Source: Tretioscincus oriximinensis | Taxonomy: Eukaryota > Chordata > Lepidosauria > Squamata > Gymnophthalmidae | Direction of reading: 5' to 3' | NCBI GenBank assembly: GCA_022410635.1 | Contig: JAJVDF010000297.1 | Coordinates: 714,439 to 778,438 of the forward strand | Length of the DNA stretch: 64,000 nucleotides | Shown: positions 1 through 10,355 of the stretch, in pieces | Numbering within the stretch: the stretch's first letter is position 1 | Layout: each line of letters opens with the position of its first letter | Notes under the pieces: model-generated | Database searches by the model: none | Told to the model about the DNA's origin: nothing | Seen by the model: the letters and a program-made list of their open reading frames with translations, nothing else | Made by a program: the position numbers and the translations under genes

Positions 1-302
1 TGAAATTTAACTTTGTAGAACAGTAAATAAATTTTCTATGGAAGTTNAAAGTGTGTATACATTTTTTTGAAGCACCCTGTAGTATTTCTAAAAACAGACC
101 CTTTTTGTCCACTGTTCATCTCCCAATTTGACTACTGAAATTCTCTGTTGGTGGGGCTTCCCACCTGTCATCTTTCAGTCCTAGAATCATCTTTCGGTCG
201 ATCGTTTTGAGCACATTACTCCGTTCCTAAAAACACCTTCTCTGGCTTCCCATCTCTTAGTTTAAGATTTTGATTTTGACATCTAAGACCCTCCATATGT
301 TT

Positions 303-525
303 TGGATGTGGGGAGAGGAGAGCACTTTCTATAAGCCTGAATCTCTAGCCAACCTAACAAGAATTGCAACTGACTGCAACTAGATAAATGGGAACCAGCA
401 ACAGCCTGGTGGGTAAGATAGAATTTAAGCCTTCAGGTGAAAAATACCTTTGTAAGCCACTTTGAGTCCCTTTGGGTGAGAAAAGCGGGGTATAAAAACC
501 TAGTTCTTCTTCTATCAGCCCTTCC
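303..525 (+). mobile_element. tRNA-derived SINE family 1, 5'-truncated
   Basis: The body matches the fuller copies at 32506, 35629 and 50137: 'tctctagccaac', 'attgcaactgactgcaac', 'cctggtgggtaagatagaa', then 'aagccactttgagtccctttgg' and 'gagaaaagcggggtataaaaac' ending in a CTTCTT tail. The tRNA-like head is missing. It appears to sit inside an L2-type LINE tail, so it is younger than that LINE. The layout (tRNA head, unique body, CTT-rich tail) resembles squamate Sauria-type SINEs, but the family name is inferred. Confidence 0.75.
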
Positions 526-688
526 ATGTTCTTCACTCAGCGTGGTCTTGGTGCCTGGCTCAGCTGAGAGTGTGTTCTTCTTGATCTCACCTCAGTTCCT
601 TTTCTCTTCTTGCTCTTTATCTATGGAATTCCTACTGATCTTCATTCTTCTCTTACCCTGGTGTCCTTCAAATCTCAGCTAAAACCTA

Positions 689-689
<1 letters not shown>

Positions 690-740
<51 letters not shown>
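690..740 (+). repeat. (TGTC)n microsatellite
   Basis: About twelve perfect tetranucleotide units lie in the 3' part of the L2-type LINE remnant. This gives the artificial 'SVCL' repeat protein in one frame. Confidence 0.97.
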
Positions 741-742
<2 letters not shown>

Positions 743-870
743 GATCTCATATTTTGATTTTTGCTTTGTTTGCTTTTAAAATTGTACTTCATATTGTATT
801 TTCACTTATATTAGAATGTATTGTTTAGCTTTGTACAGTACTAAGTAACGCTATAAATAAACAAAATTAA

Positions 871-1483
871 TAAAAGCAAGTTTTTCTGGTTCAAAACTTG
901 TTTTTCTAGTTTTCTGTCCTGTTCCAGATCAGTTTTTTATGGATTTCAATCCTGTTCTTCAGAACGAAAGACTGTTTATTAGCATGTATGTGACTGTAGC
1001 CTTCTTCTTATGTCATCCAAACAAGCAGTTGATTTACTTATTTTTAGCTTCTACTCATCTTTAAATCTCTGTGCTGATAATAAATGTCAGTCTGGATAAT
1101 CATTTCCACATTGCATAAATGAGCTTGGCTGTGACTTGAACCTGACCTGCATTTTTTTTCCTGTGGGTGTTAAACCATGGGGAACAGTGAGAAACAGAAT
1201 ATGACTTTCAGCTTGTAGACCAGCAATGTAATCTAGATATCAAGCCTTCTACAGTAGAGACAATTTTGATATATTAGATCTGCCTATTACTTGATANTCT
1301 AAAACTGTACCAGGAAAAAGGATTTTGCCCAGTAAGCACAACGATAAAGATTTTCAGTCTGAAAGTCTGTCTTGTAGTGGACATATTTGGAACACTATAT
1401 TTTGGAATAGTGATTTGCCATTTGCATGCCGTGGCATCCATTCTGGATTTACTATAGTATGCACTAGCATGAGGATGACAGGC
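871..1483. other. Anonymous AT-rich DNA
   Basis: I see no recognisable repeat, coding frame or RNA gene here. It separates the L2-type LINE tail from the first hAT-like MITE. Confidence 0.5.
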
Positions 1484-1491
1484 TTCTATTC

Positions 1492-1670
1492 TAGGCTGAC
1501 CAGATGACCCCTTGGGGTGTGTATGTTTGAAAACCCGGTTTTGGGGTGCCTCCCGTTTTTTTCTGAGGAAAAAAAAATTGAAAAACATTTCCTCAGAAAA
1601 AACTGGGAGGCACCCCAAAACTGGGTTTTCAAACCCTCCCCCCCCCCAAAGAGGTCATCTGGTCAGCCTA
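1492..1670. mobile_element. hAT-like MITE, GGCTGACCAGAT family, short subtype
   Basis: A 179-bp non-autonomous DNA transposon. The left end is TAGGCTGACCAGATGACC and the right end is its inverse, GGTCATCTGGTCAGCCTA. It is flanked by a perfect 8-bp target duplication TTCTATTC (1484-1491 and 1671-1678). The arms also pair internally (GGTTTTGGGGTGCCTCCC against GGGAGGCACCCCAAAACTGGG), so almost the whole element folds into one hairpin around an A/T-rich loop with CTGAGGAAA on both sides. The 8-bp duplication and the TAG...CTA ends point to the hAT superfamily. Related copies are at 20243, 27128, 31517, 42972 and 45911. It has no coding capacity and needs a transposase in trans. Confidence 0.88.
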
Positions 1671-1678
1671 TTCTATTC

Positions 1679-2424
1679 CAGGGTATAATTTGGAAGAAGC
1701 CCCAGTGCATAAAGTGCCAAAGACTTATATTCCTTGAGACTTGATCTGAAGCTTTCTTCTTCTCATGTGGATGCAGGCAACGTAATCAAGCAGTCTGTTA
1801 TTTTGGGAAGGAGAAAAGGAGATTTTCTCCAGATTTTGTAATCCATTCCACTCTATCAGAGATTTAAACTTCATATTGATTTTGAAATGTCAAACATGCT
1901 CAAGTGATGTTTAGCTTGTTAACAGTAATAACTGACAGAATCACCTTTCTAACAGGCCCATTGAAATAATACTTCCACAAGAAAGGAACGGTCTGATGGA
2001 ATACATGTCTAGCTTGTAAATGTTTCTTCCAGGTAACATTATTTCACTTTTAGATGTGCAACTCAGTGACCGACAGCAACTCATGCATGAATTTTATCAC
2101 TTTGCTAATTTTCCCATCAGTCACAGCAGATATTGATTGTCCTCTTTTGGAAACACACACAGCATCTTCAAATGAAAAGTTATTTAAAACACAGCAGCAG
2201 AATGGCATTTCACTCCTTAAACAGGCAATCAATGTATGGGACTCCAAAAGACACACACGGAATGTGATAACAAAATCTCAGAACTGAATAAACTGCTGCT
2301 TGAAAGCTATTTGCTTTGTAAATATTCCAGGCTTGGAATATGTGCGTGTATGCTTGGATATGTGGGAGGGAGTGTTACAGAACAGAAGAACTTTCTGTGA
2401 GAATGGAAGACCTATGTTGAGCCT
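1679..2424. other. Anonymous DNA
   Basis: No repeat family or coding frame is recognised. The overlapping 60-80 codon frames on both strands near 2050-2290 are mirror images of one low-stop stretch and show no protein family features. Confidence 0.5.
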
Positions 2425-2503
2425 CTGCGTGGGGCAGAATGATGGACTAGTATTGTGGCCCAGTTTAGCAATGCTCCCCTCCCATGTTTATGTTCCTTAG
2501 TAA
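2425..2503 (+). mobile_element. CR1-like LINE 3' terminal fragment
   Basis: The stretch 'cagaatgatggactagtattgtggcccag...gctcccctcccatg' followed by 'tttatgttcctta' matches the 3' end of the CR1-like family seen better at 28635-29112 ('cagaatgctag.ctagatggactcc...gctcctctt' then 'ttcttatg'). Only the last ~80 bp remain, as usual for 5'-truncated CR1 insertions. Confidence 0.6.
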
Positions 2504-2529
2504 AGAGTTTATTATTGGCTACTGAAGGC

Positions 2530-4065
2530 CTTTGTTTTCAGGCCTGGCCATGGCATAGAAACCACCTTCNTTGCCCTGGTTGATGAACTGCTCCGGGAGA
2601 GGGATAGAGGTAATGCGACCATGTTGGTTCTCCTGGACCTCTCAACAGCTTTTGAAACCACTGACCATAATATTCCTGGAGAGGCTAAGAAGTTTAGGAG
2701 TTGTTGGCAAGGTATTGCAGTGGTCCACTCCTATCTCCAAAGCCGCTTCCAGAGAGTGGTGGTGGGAGAATTTTGCTCGACACCCTGAGAGCTCACTTGT
2801 GGGTTTTTTCAGGGGTTGATCCTCTCCCCCATGCTGATCAACATCTATACGAAGCCGCTGGGAGAGGTCATCAAGAGATTTGGAGTGAAGTGTAGAGACA
2901 GCTCTATCTAAATCAGGAGAGGTGGTTGAAGTGCTTGACAGGTGCCTGGAGGCAGTGATGGGCTGGATGGGCAGCAATAAATTGAAGTTGAATCCAGACA
3001 AGATGGAAGTGGTGTGTCACTGCATCCCAGGATCATGAAGGGAGTAGGAACCCTGTCCTGGATGGGGCTGAATTGCCCTGTAANGGATGGGTGCGAAATC
3101 TGGGGGTGCATCTGGATCCTTTGCTGACACTTGAAGATCAGGTGGAGATGATGGCCAGGCGCACCTCAGGGCTTTTTTTGTGACGGAACGCGCCGGAATG
3201 CAGTTCCAGCACCTTTTATTTAGGCGGGGTGGTGGGGGCGGCAGGGGCGGAGTTAGCGGGGGGGAGAGTTAGCAGGGGTGGCCGCCTCCGCTCCCCCCGC
3301 CACTCCCCCCCGCCTAAATAAAAGGTGCCGGTACTGCGGCGTTAGCCGCCGGCGAGGGGGGCGTGGCGATAGCGGAGGCGGCAGCGTTATTGGCGGCAGC
3401 AGCGGCCACCACCACTGCCGCCCCCCCGCCCCCCCCGCTGCCGGTGTTAGTACCGGCACCTTTTATTCTGGAAAAAAAGCACTGGCGCACCTACTTTCAG
3501 CTATGTCTGGTTGGCCAGTTGTGGACACTTCTGGATAGTGATGATCTGGCCACAATAATCCACGCTCTGGTTACTTCTAGGTATTGTAATGCGCTCTATA
3601 TGGGGCTGCTAGACTGCTGGCCGGTTCGACTGGCCGATTACACAACACACTGGTCCTGAAAGAGTTGCACTGCCTACCAAGCCCAATTCAAGGTACTAAT
3701 TCTCATTTATAAAGCCTTGCATAACTTGGGCCTCAGATATCTAAAGGAACACCTTCTCCCATATGAGCCTGCCTGGACCTTAAGATCTGCAGGCTAAATT
3801 CTCCTGACTGTATCACCTNCCCCAGTGGCAGAAAGGGTGGGAACCCAGGATAGGGCCTTCTCTGTGACACCCTCAAGGTGTATCAATCACCATCTCTGTG
3901 CATATACAGAAAATGCTCTTGGACCTGGCCTTTGGCTGAGAAACTGCTGTCCCTTCCCTGTTTTAGATGTGATTGTTTTTAACATATTGATTATATTTTT
4001 ATTGTTATCTGCCATGAGACCTTCAAATATAGGGTGGTATAAAAATATAAATAAATAAATAAATC
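2530..4065 (+). mobile_element. L2-like LINE ORF2 fragment and 3' tail, split by a hAT MITE
   Basis: Plus-strand pieces of a non-LTR reverse transcriptase are clear. Near 2622-2672 is 'LVLLDLSTAFETTDH', the LDLSxAFDTVDH block. Near 2813-2893 is 'LSPMLINIYTKPLGEVIKRFG'-type sequence, cf. 'SPMLFNIYM'. Near 2925-3010 is a 'CLEAVMGWMGSNKLKLNPDK' block. After the insertion, 3520-3605 reads 'LDSDDLATIIHALVTSR..CNALYMGLL', and 3833-3875 reads 'RVGTQDRAFSVT'. The tail (3960-4065) has the L2-style 'gtggtataaaaatataaataaataaat' end. The catalytic YADD segment is missing: around 2888-2903 'aagtgt' joins almost directly to 'cagctctatcta'. Frameshifts and stops elsewhere make it a dead, 5'-truncated copy. 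A hAT MITE occupies 3167-3484. Confidence 0.88.
3159..3492. mobile_element. GC-rich hAT MITE inserted in the L2-like LINE
   Basis: The element itself is 3167-3484 (318 bp). It begins CAGGGCTTTTTTT and ends AAAAAAAGCACTG, near-perfect inverted ends of hAT type. The 8-bp target duplication GCGCACCT is exact on both sides (3159-3166 and 3485-3492). Subterminal sequence also inverts ('ccagcaccttttattta' near the left end, 'ccggcaccttttatt' near the right). The interior is extremely C+G-rich, with GGC/GCC and GGGGG/CCCCC runs and many CpGs, unlike the surrounding DNA. It makes proline/alanine-rich open frames that are not genes. Removing it would rejoin the L2 reading 'gatggccaggcgcacct...actttcag'. 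Confidence 0.92.
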
Positions 4066-4913
4066 TGTGCCACCGTGAGTAAATATCTAGATGAGGGTTT
4101 TATCCAAACAGGCATTATCCTGTCAACTGTGCCCATAGCTCTGGTCACACCTAAGTTTCAATCCAGCATTGGTCCCCATTCAGAATAGAAGAAGAGAAAT
4201 AGTAAACATTCTTTCGATGTCATCTATATCAATGGTGAACTTTCTGAGTTAGAGAATACCAAAAGAAAGTAAGCTTGACACTTTGTGTGTTCACTCACAC
4301 TCCGAGTGGACTGAAGTTGAATTAAAATTTTGACGTGACCAAGCATTTGACAATTCCAACATTTCCAGTCTGGGATATAGAGGAAATCCTGTTTTTTCTG
4401 AAATAGTAATACTTGTCTTGTGCTTTCCCCTAGGATTCTACCTATTGAAAATACCCATTATGGGAGTGGGCACCTGGGCAGCTTTTTTTGGTGGTCATTT
4501 TTGCCACAAAAGAAGCATGAGAAAAAGCACTAGAAGAATAAAGTTCCAGTAAGCCTTGGAATATTGCCCTACGAACTGGCAGAGACACTGAGAGGAAATT
4601 GTAGGATCAAAACAAAATCCTACATTTCCCTCTCTCTGTCTGGAAAGCTGAGGATTCTTCTCTAGGAAATCATTATTTTATTATCTTAGATCTTCTGGAT
4701 TTTATTCTGTGGACAAATTATTTCTTATATGATCCTGTTGGTGTTGGATTTTGGACAACACCTCATTTCATCTCTGGAATGCAATAATAAGCATGTGTAC
4801 CAAGTGAAGAGACAAACATAAAAGCAAACAAACAAAAATTGTCACATTTGGGTTCCATCTACCCTCTTTNATATAATCTTACATTTTCTCGTTAGATGAG
4901 GCTTAATGCTCCT
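4066..4913. other. Anonymous DNA with a small hairpin
   Basis: No repeat family is recognised. A short hairpin at about 4591-4632 pairs 'agaggaaattgtaggat' with 'atcctacatttccctct' across a ~9-nt A-rich loop. It is too short and imperfect to call an RNA gene. Confidence 0.45.
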
Positions 4914-4995
4914 GTGAATCTATGAAACANGTTTCAACCCCATGAAAAATATGCTACAATAAATATGTTAGTCTTTAAGGTGCCCCAACATTTTT
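4914..4995 (+). mobile_element. Decayed Penelope-associated 3' tail motif, possible hammerhead remnant
   Basis: The segment 'gaatctatgaaaca.gtttcaacccc' followed by 'atgaaaaatatgctacaataaat' and 'atgttagtctttaaggtgcc' resembles, from memory, a common reptile repeat tail. In intact copies that tail reads CTGATGAAG, a short stem, then CACGAAAGC, then 'ataaatttgttagtctttaaggtgcc'. That intact core has the layout of a minimal hammerhead ribozyme (CUGANGA, stem II, GAAA). Here both core boxes are mutated, so no activity is expected. The downstream block recurs at 15681-15700 next to a Penelope coding fragment. Confidence 0.5.
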
Positions 4996-6507
4996 TCTTA
5001 TTTTTTCTGGCAGCTGTTCTTCCTTTTAGAAATTGCCATGAGGGACTGACTGTAACACGCTCAGAAAGATATTTTTCTTCATGCTGTTGGACAAGTGGAA
5101 GTTGGGAAATCTCATCTTTCTCTAAATAACTCTACAGCAAAGCGTAAATGGGTGAGAAAACACTTNTCTGCAGTCCAGGCTCTCAGTCCATGAAGAAAGG
5201 AACGCCTTATAAAAAATGAATCTAAATACAAGATGTAAGATTTTTCACAGGCCAGGGAGTCAATGATGTTTGAATATCCAGCCCTCAAGTGCTGCTTATT
5301 GTTGTGGTTGAAGGCAACAATTTAAGGTACTTTGTTTTTTACACTGTTGACAGAGAAGCTGAGGCGTGCTTCTTGTATATATGCACAAACGCACACTTCT
5401 CATTTATGAAGCTCTGCGAACTAAGCATATCTGTCACTTATTTGTCCCTATAAGGAACTTGCTGTGAACATTCTAGAAATGGCACATGAAAATTTCATGC
5501 CTCCAGGTGCCTCATGGATTATTCATGAAGCTTTTGGTACTATCACCATGGGAGCCAATAGGCTACAATGTATTTAGCATATTAATGTTAAACCCACCCA
5601 CCCCCTTCCTCTTGGATTTAGTACATGAAGTGCTATACCCCACCACCTGGATCATGGGAACAGATTGCTGCCGTTCTAAATGGCTTTGCAACATGAAATA
5701 AAGAGCAGGGGATATATTTCTGGAAGTAGTGTGGTGGAAGATAGGGTGGAATAAATGCACGTATGAACTTCCATTCCCAGGCAATCATTCTCTAAATGAA
5801 ATGTGAGCTTCCTGAAGATTTGTTTTCATAATAATGCTTACTTTTTTATCTGCTGGGAGCTTGGGGCTCATTACACAGTCTGTCCTACTGCTCTAGCACA
5901 TGCTCTGAAAAGATTTTAATAGCCACGGCATGTGATTTGTCAGACATTACATCAGAATGATTTAATACACCAAGGGCAAGATTGGATGTCAAGTCCAGCT
6001 GCTATTACTGTTCCTTCAGCAGGTTTTCTGGATGGGCTTCAGAAAGCAGCTACAGAATGATAGTCATTCATTTTGTTGTTGTTCTCAGAAGAAGAAAAAC
6101 AGAACAAAACACGGAGTCATGAAACAACCTTGCCTATCACTCTGGCAATTTTCTCTTTAGATCTTGTTCAGCAGCTGGAAGGAACTTTAATACTCCACTA
6201 AAATGAAAATGCTAAAAGAGAAGAAAAGGCAACATGNGTAGGGCGGGGAAAGCAGATTCAACGTTTTTGAATTGCCTGTACAGGGAAGGTTTAGCATCCA
6301 TAGGGTGTTATTACCCATTCACTTTGATATTTGTGTGTACAGGGCTCAAATCTAGCATTTCTGAAATTGAGGCAGCAGGGAAAATTGTCTACATTTTTAG
6401 GGCAATTTGAAAGCCAGTAGCAAGATAAAGCAACATATGTATGGGGAGGACATTGCTGCCAAGTGCTGAAGGCAGAAATACGCATCTGCAACTTTCCAAG
6501 GTGGTCT
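4996..6507. other. Anonymous DNA
   Basis: About 1.5 kb without a recognised repeat or coding frame. It contains ordinary AT-rich sequence and the left flank of the foldback element at 6508. Confidence 0.5.
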
Positions 6508-7386
6508 AAGGCTACGTTCACACGGCGAGCTAAAACCCGAAATAAATTTATATTCTGGAATATAGCAAATGCCTGTCCCTTCGCACCACAAAGCTATATA
6601 CCGGAATGTATAATGGCGTGTCTGTTCACATGTATACATCAATTCTTGTGATGCGCAGCCAGCCCAACAGAGCCGATCAGCCGGCTGCATGTCATGAGAA
6701 GCTTTTTAATCCCAGGCTCCACTCCAGCTCCTTTTGGGTTTTCTGCCTGGAGATCGGCTTTGTAAAAGGAAGAGGAACAAAACCTCCTCCTCCCCACAGC
6801 CGATCTGCAGGGAATTCAGCTGAAGGAGGGGAGACGGCTGGTGGCCCCATCCATACGGAGCCTCGGTCTGGGTAATGTTTTGGGACATTTTGGGACATTT
6901 TGGCATGTGGGTGGCCAAGCTCTGCCCCAAAACGTTACCTAGACTTAGGCTCTGTATGGATGGGGCCAGCAGAACGCAGGCATCTCCCCTGCTGTTAAAT
7001 AGATCGGCTAAGGGGAGGAGGAGGTTTTGTTCCTCTTCCTTTTGCAGAGCCGATCTCCAGGCAGAAGCACCCAAAAGAAGACGAAGGGCAGCCTGGGCTT
7101 AGGAAAAGGCGGGCAGATTTCCCTGCGGAAGGAGGTGGTGCTTCCTCCTGTCATCTCTCCCCTCCTGTCTCTCGCACTAATAATGGTCACATGGGAGAGG
7201 AAGGGAATTGGCTACGAGGTGACGGAGGTTGGTTGCGAGGTTTTGGACGTTCTCCACAATTATTCCTCATTATCCCAGCAATAGTTTATTGCGGAATAAA
7301 TGGCCTTTACATGCTTAACATGTGTGACATGACCTTCAAAATGGCGCTATAACTGAGGCATAAAATAGTCGTGTGAATGCACCCTG
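6508..7386. mobile_element. Foldback DNA transposon, family 'TTCACACG', long copy
   Basis: The ends are inverted: left AGGCTACGTTCACACG, right CGTGTGAATGCACCCTG (inverse CAGGGTGCATTCACACG). A second nested inverted repeat makes up most of the interior. At 6711-6770 the left arm carries 'ctgcctggagatcggctttg' and 'aggaacaaaacctcctcct', which reappear inverted at 7017-7062 as 'aggaggttttgttcctct' and 'gagccgatctccaggcag'. Flanking that, 'ggccccatccatacggagcc' mirrors 'ggctctgtatggatggggcc' (6950-6966). A tandem 'ttttgggacat' doublet lies at 6877-6900. No clean 8-bp target duplication is visible. It is non-autonomous: the open frames here are shadows of the palindrome. A shorter relative is at 37166-37460. 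Confidence 0.75.
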
Positions 7387-7607
7387 AGTTTCTATATTAT
7401 TGAGCATTGGTTCAAAACAGCATATTGACAGTTAGCAATTGAAATCTGAACTCTGATATAAATGAACTATTGTGGCCTTTATGCCATAGTTTCCTGTGAA
7501 TAAGAATTGGTGGATTAAGGTTGTCCTTTAAGTAAGTGGTAAAGCCCATGTTCCTCCCAGCAATGCATTGCAATTGCCAGACCTTCCCAGGGTTGTGCTA
7601 TTTTTGT
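7387..7607. other. Anonymous DNA
   Basis: Short unassigned spacer between the foldback element and a SINE. Confidence 0.45.
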
Positions 7608-7796
7608 GAGCCAGTTTGGTGTAATGGTTGGAGTGTTGGACTAACGGTTTGATTCCACACTCTTTCATGAAGCCAGCTGGGTGACCTTGAATTAGCCAAA
7701 GTTCTTTAGAACTCTCTCACCCTGGACTACTTCACAGTACGTCTGTTGTGGAGAAAGCAGCAAAAAGATATATGAGCTGCCCTTTGGTGAAATCCT
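7608..7796 (+). mobile_element. tRNA-derived SINE family 2 with MIR-like core
   Basis: The head 'gccagtttggtgtaatggttggagtgttgg' carries an A-box-like sequence. 'ggtttgattcc' fits a Pol III B box. This is followed by 'gccagctgggtgaccttg', which resembles the conserved core of MIR/CORE SINEs (TGTGTGACCTTGGGCAAGTCAC). The end is 'gagctgccctttggtgaaa'. Other copies are at 46454-46652 (plus) and 41196-41294 (minus). Confidence 0.8.
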
Positions 7797-8171
7797 TCCT
7801 CTTTCAGTTTTGTAGCATCAGAGCCGATATGATGATGAGCAGGAAAGGGAAAGGTTTTTCCCTGATTCTGGCACTCTCAAAGAAATAAACCACCCAAGGC
7901 TTTATAGTGCTATTCAAACCCAAGGGCAGATGTGATGGCACCATTTCTGCCCTTTCCTCATCCTGCACCCAGAATGAAAGTCCCAATTGCACTATTGTTA
8001 CAAAGCCTCTGTTGTTTGCTTTCTAAAGGCTGGGTGCCTTCTGCATACATTCCACTGTTCTGGGCTGATACCAGTTGATCACAAGATATGCTGGTACAAC
8101 AGGATAGAAAATCATTTTGGCCACCCTATTCTATTCTATGTTCCATTTTGGATGAACAAAGTGTATTCTAA
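7797..8171. other. Anonymous DNA
   Basis: No recognised repeat or coding frame lies between the SINE and the CR1-like tail. Confidence 0.45.
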
Positions 8172-8272
8172 GTGCATCCTGCTTGGGACTGCTTTAGTGC
8201 AATTGGTGGGCTACTGACTAAAATTTTGAACTTGATGGACTATGGCCCAATTCAGCGGGGCTCCTCTTATGG
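8172..8272 (+). mobile_element. CR1-like LINE 3' terminal fragment
   Basis: 'gcaattggtgggctactga' and 'gaacttgatggactatggcccaattcagcggggctcctcttatg' match the last 100 bp of the CR1-like family (compare 51056-51080 and 28990-29105). It is 5'-truncated and non-coding. Confidence 0.65.
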
Positions 8273-10300
8273 TAAAAGAGAAAAGGCCACCCCTTATCTT
8301 GTACTAGCTCGCAAAAGGATACGCACAGACCTTTTCCTAACACAATATAATGTCCTGTGCAGAAGGTATCTTTCTGGACTTTTTACCTTTTAATAAATAG
8401 CTGAATGAAAAGCAGCCATTCCATTAACATCACAGGTTCATCTTGCTCTCTGCCAGTGTCATAATAACTTTCACAGCATTCTTTCAGTTTGTAATGAGGT
8501 TCCATAATACAATGGAAGCAGCATAAATGTTGCTTATGCAATTATTTTAAGATGGCGCTGTGTCTGTCTGTTCCCCCTGGAAACTGTTTAGATGACTACT
8601 TCTCTGAGGTATGCTTTATTCACTGACAAACATGAAACAGCACAATAACTTAGTTTCAGTTAACTCGGGTGACTGGCGTCTCATTGGACAGCAATTATTG
8701 TGACTAGAGTAGTCTACATGACATAAGAATTAAATTCTAATAAAGATCCTCTGTGTACTTGGGATGGGATATCTGAGCAGACTGGAAGATAATATTTTGT
8801 TGGACTGATCTTGGCAATTACAGCCAAGTTAGGCTAATATTGATGCTTGGGTAATGGAAAAGTTAACATGAGACCAATTAACTATAATTTAAAATGACAA
8901 CCGGGTGCCTGATGTGGGTATTGGTGGAAATTGTATGGAAGCTAAATGTTTCACATTTTAGACATACACATGAGAAAATATTGAGAAGTTATCATTGCAA
9001 GCAAGAACATAGCCACCTTGATCAACAGACTTAACAGGAGTTCAAATATGAAAATTTAGTTCTTTCAGGTTTCAGGGACACTGAAATAATAGTTACAATT
9101 CTCAGTTGATCCCACAGCAAAATTGAGCATTCAGATCAAGTGAAGAATGAGATATGCATTTGAAAGCCAATTTGCTGGGGGAATTTAAGCAAAGATACTA
9201 TTTAGTGCTCATGTCCTGCTTGTGGGTTTCCATGTGCAGCATAGACTGCAGCATTAGAAAGACCACAGGTGCAATTCAGCAGGTTATTTCTTCAATTCCT
9301 ATTACTTTATTATTTAATATGCTGGCACTAACATAATAGAAATATGGTACTCATACAACCAGTTTATACACTTGTTTAAAGGCATAGTTTTTAGAAACAA
9401 AATCTAGGCTGCATCCATATATTACCCTAATAAGATTAACGTGGCTTTGAAAGAGTGGCCTCATGATGCATTGAAACACCAGAAAGATGTCACACAGATC
9501 CTGCCATAGACAGCACTAGACATATGCTATGACACAGATGTCTGAGAAAGTAGGGATTGATAACCAGCAGCCTGGTGCCAGAATTTGAAATTTGGACATG
9601 CAAACTACTGCATGTTTGGTTTGATATGAACATGTATGAATGCAAACAGTTCGAGTGAATTTTTTAATGCAAACTCAATTTTGCACATTTCTAGTCTCTC
9701 TTTCCGTCTGGGATGTTCCCTAGACTGTACCAGCATATGGAAGAGAGGTTCTAAGCATACATGTGTGGCATGTTGAGCAATGTGTCATGTTCCACAATGA
9801 TGGAAAATCTTTCTTTGATCAACCTGGTCAAAGACAGAATTACTATCACAACATGGAGTTCAAAGCCCATAACGTGGTTCTCAGTGGATATCTGTGTATG
9901 TGTGTGTGTTATCCTGTGGCCAAACTAGCTGGCCTTTGAACATTGGATTCAGAATTCCTTTTGCTTAAATGACCTTGGCTGGCATGAGCACCAATATTAA
10001 AAAATAGGGAGGAACTCTTTAAAAACAGCTGAGTTTTTTTAATGCTTGTGAAGAAAACCTGACTGGAGCTTTAGCTCATCCTTAACTGGAATGATTTGTG
10101 AATCAATGAGCTGTCTGCAAAAAATGTGGCCAATTCCAAGCTCTTCTCCCCCTGCATATTTGGTATCGTTATTTCATTTATTTTGAACTTTTATGAATAC
10201 TTACTTACACGAATAGCAATTGGGAAAACTGTTATCTTTTAATTCTCAGAAGGATTGATTTTGATAAAAACGATGATCACAAACTATTGGGTTAAGCAGC
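8273..10300. other. Anonymous DNA
   Basis: Two kilobases of AT-rich sequence without a family I recognise. There is only a short GT run near 9897-9909. Confidence 0.5.
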
Positions 10301-10355
10301 TATCCTTACTGTATCCTTGCTGTATCCTTGCTTTATCCTTGCTGTATCCTTGCTG
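10301..10355 (+). repeat. 11-bp minisatellite, five units
   Basis: Five consecutive 11-mers of TATCCTTGCTG. Unit 1 has A for G (TATCCTTACTG) and unit 3 ends in T; the rest are identical. The array is too short to be a satellite. Confidence 0.93.

Larger units (their letters stand above)
130..870 (+). mobile_element. L2-superfamily LINE 3' remnant, interrupted by a SINE
   Basis: Out-of-frame translation on the plus strand gives pieces typical of the C-terminal end of L2-type LINE ORF2. Around 205-300 there are traces of the 'HITPxLKxLHWLP...FKIL' region. Around 605-690 there is a frame reading like 'LWN.LP...SL..FKSQLKT' (visible residues FIYGIPTDLHSS then FKSQLKT). The end is AT-rich with a TGTC microsatellite and AATAAA-like runs near 855-870. 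A 5'-truncated SINE at about 303-525 separates the two coding traces. Multiple stops and frameshifts make it inactive. The clade (L2 versus a relative such as Rex1) is not certain. Confidence 0.45.

Noticed and set aside
3253..3659. Pro/Ala-rich frames on both strands
   Set aside because: They are by-products of the GC-rich hAT MITE interior. The downstream part of the plus frame runs into L2-like LINE codons.
10301..10355. CRISPR-like direct repeats
   Set aside because: The units are contiguous 11-mers without spacers, and the genome is a vertebrate one.
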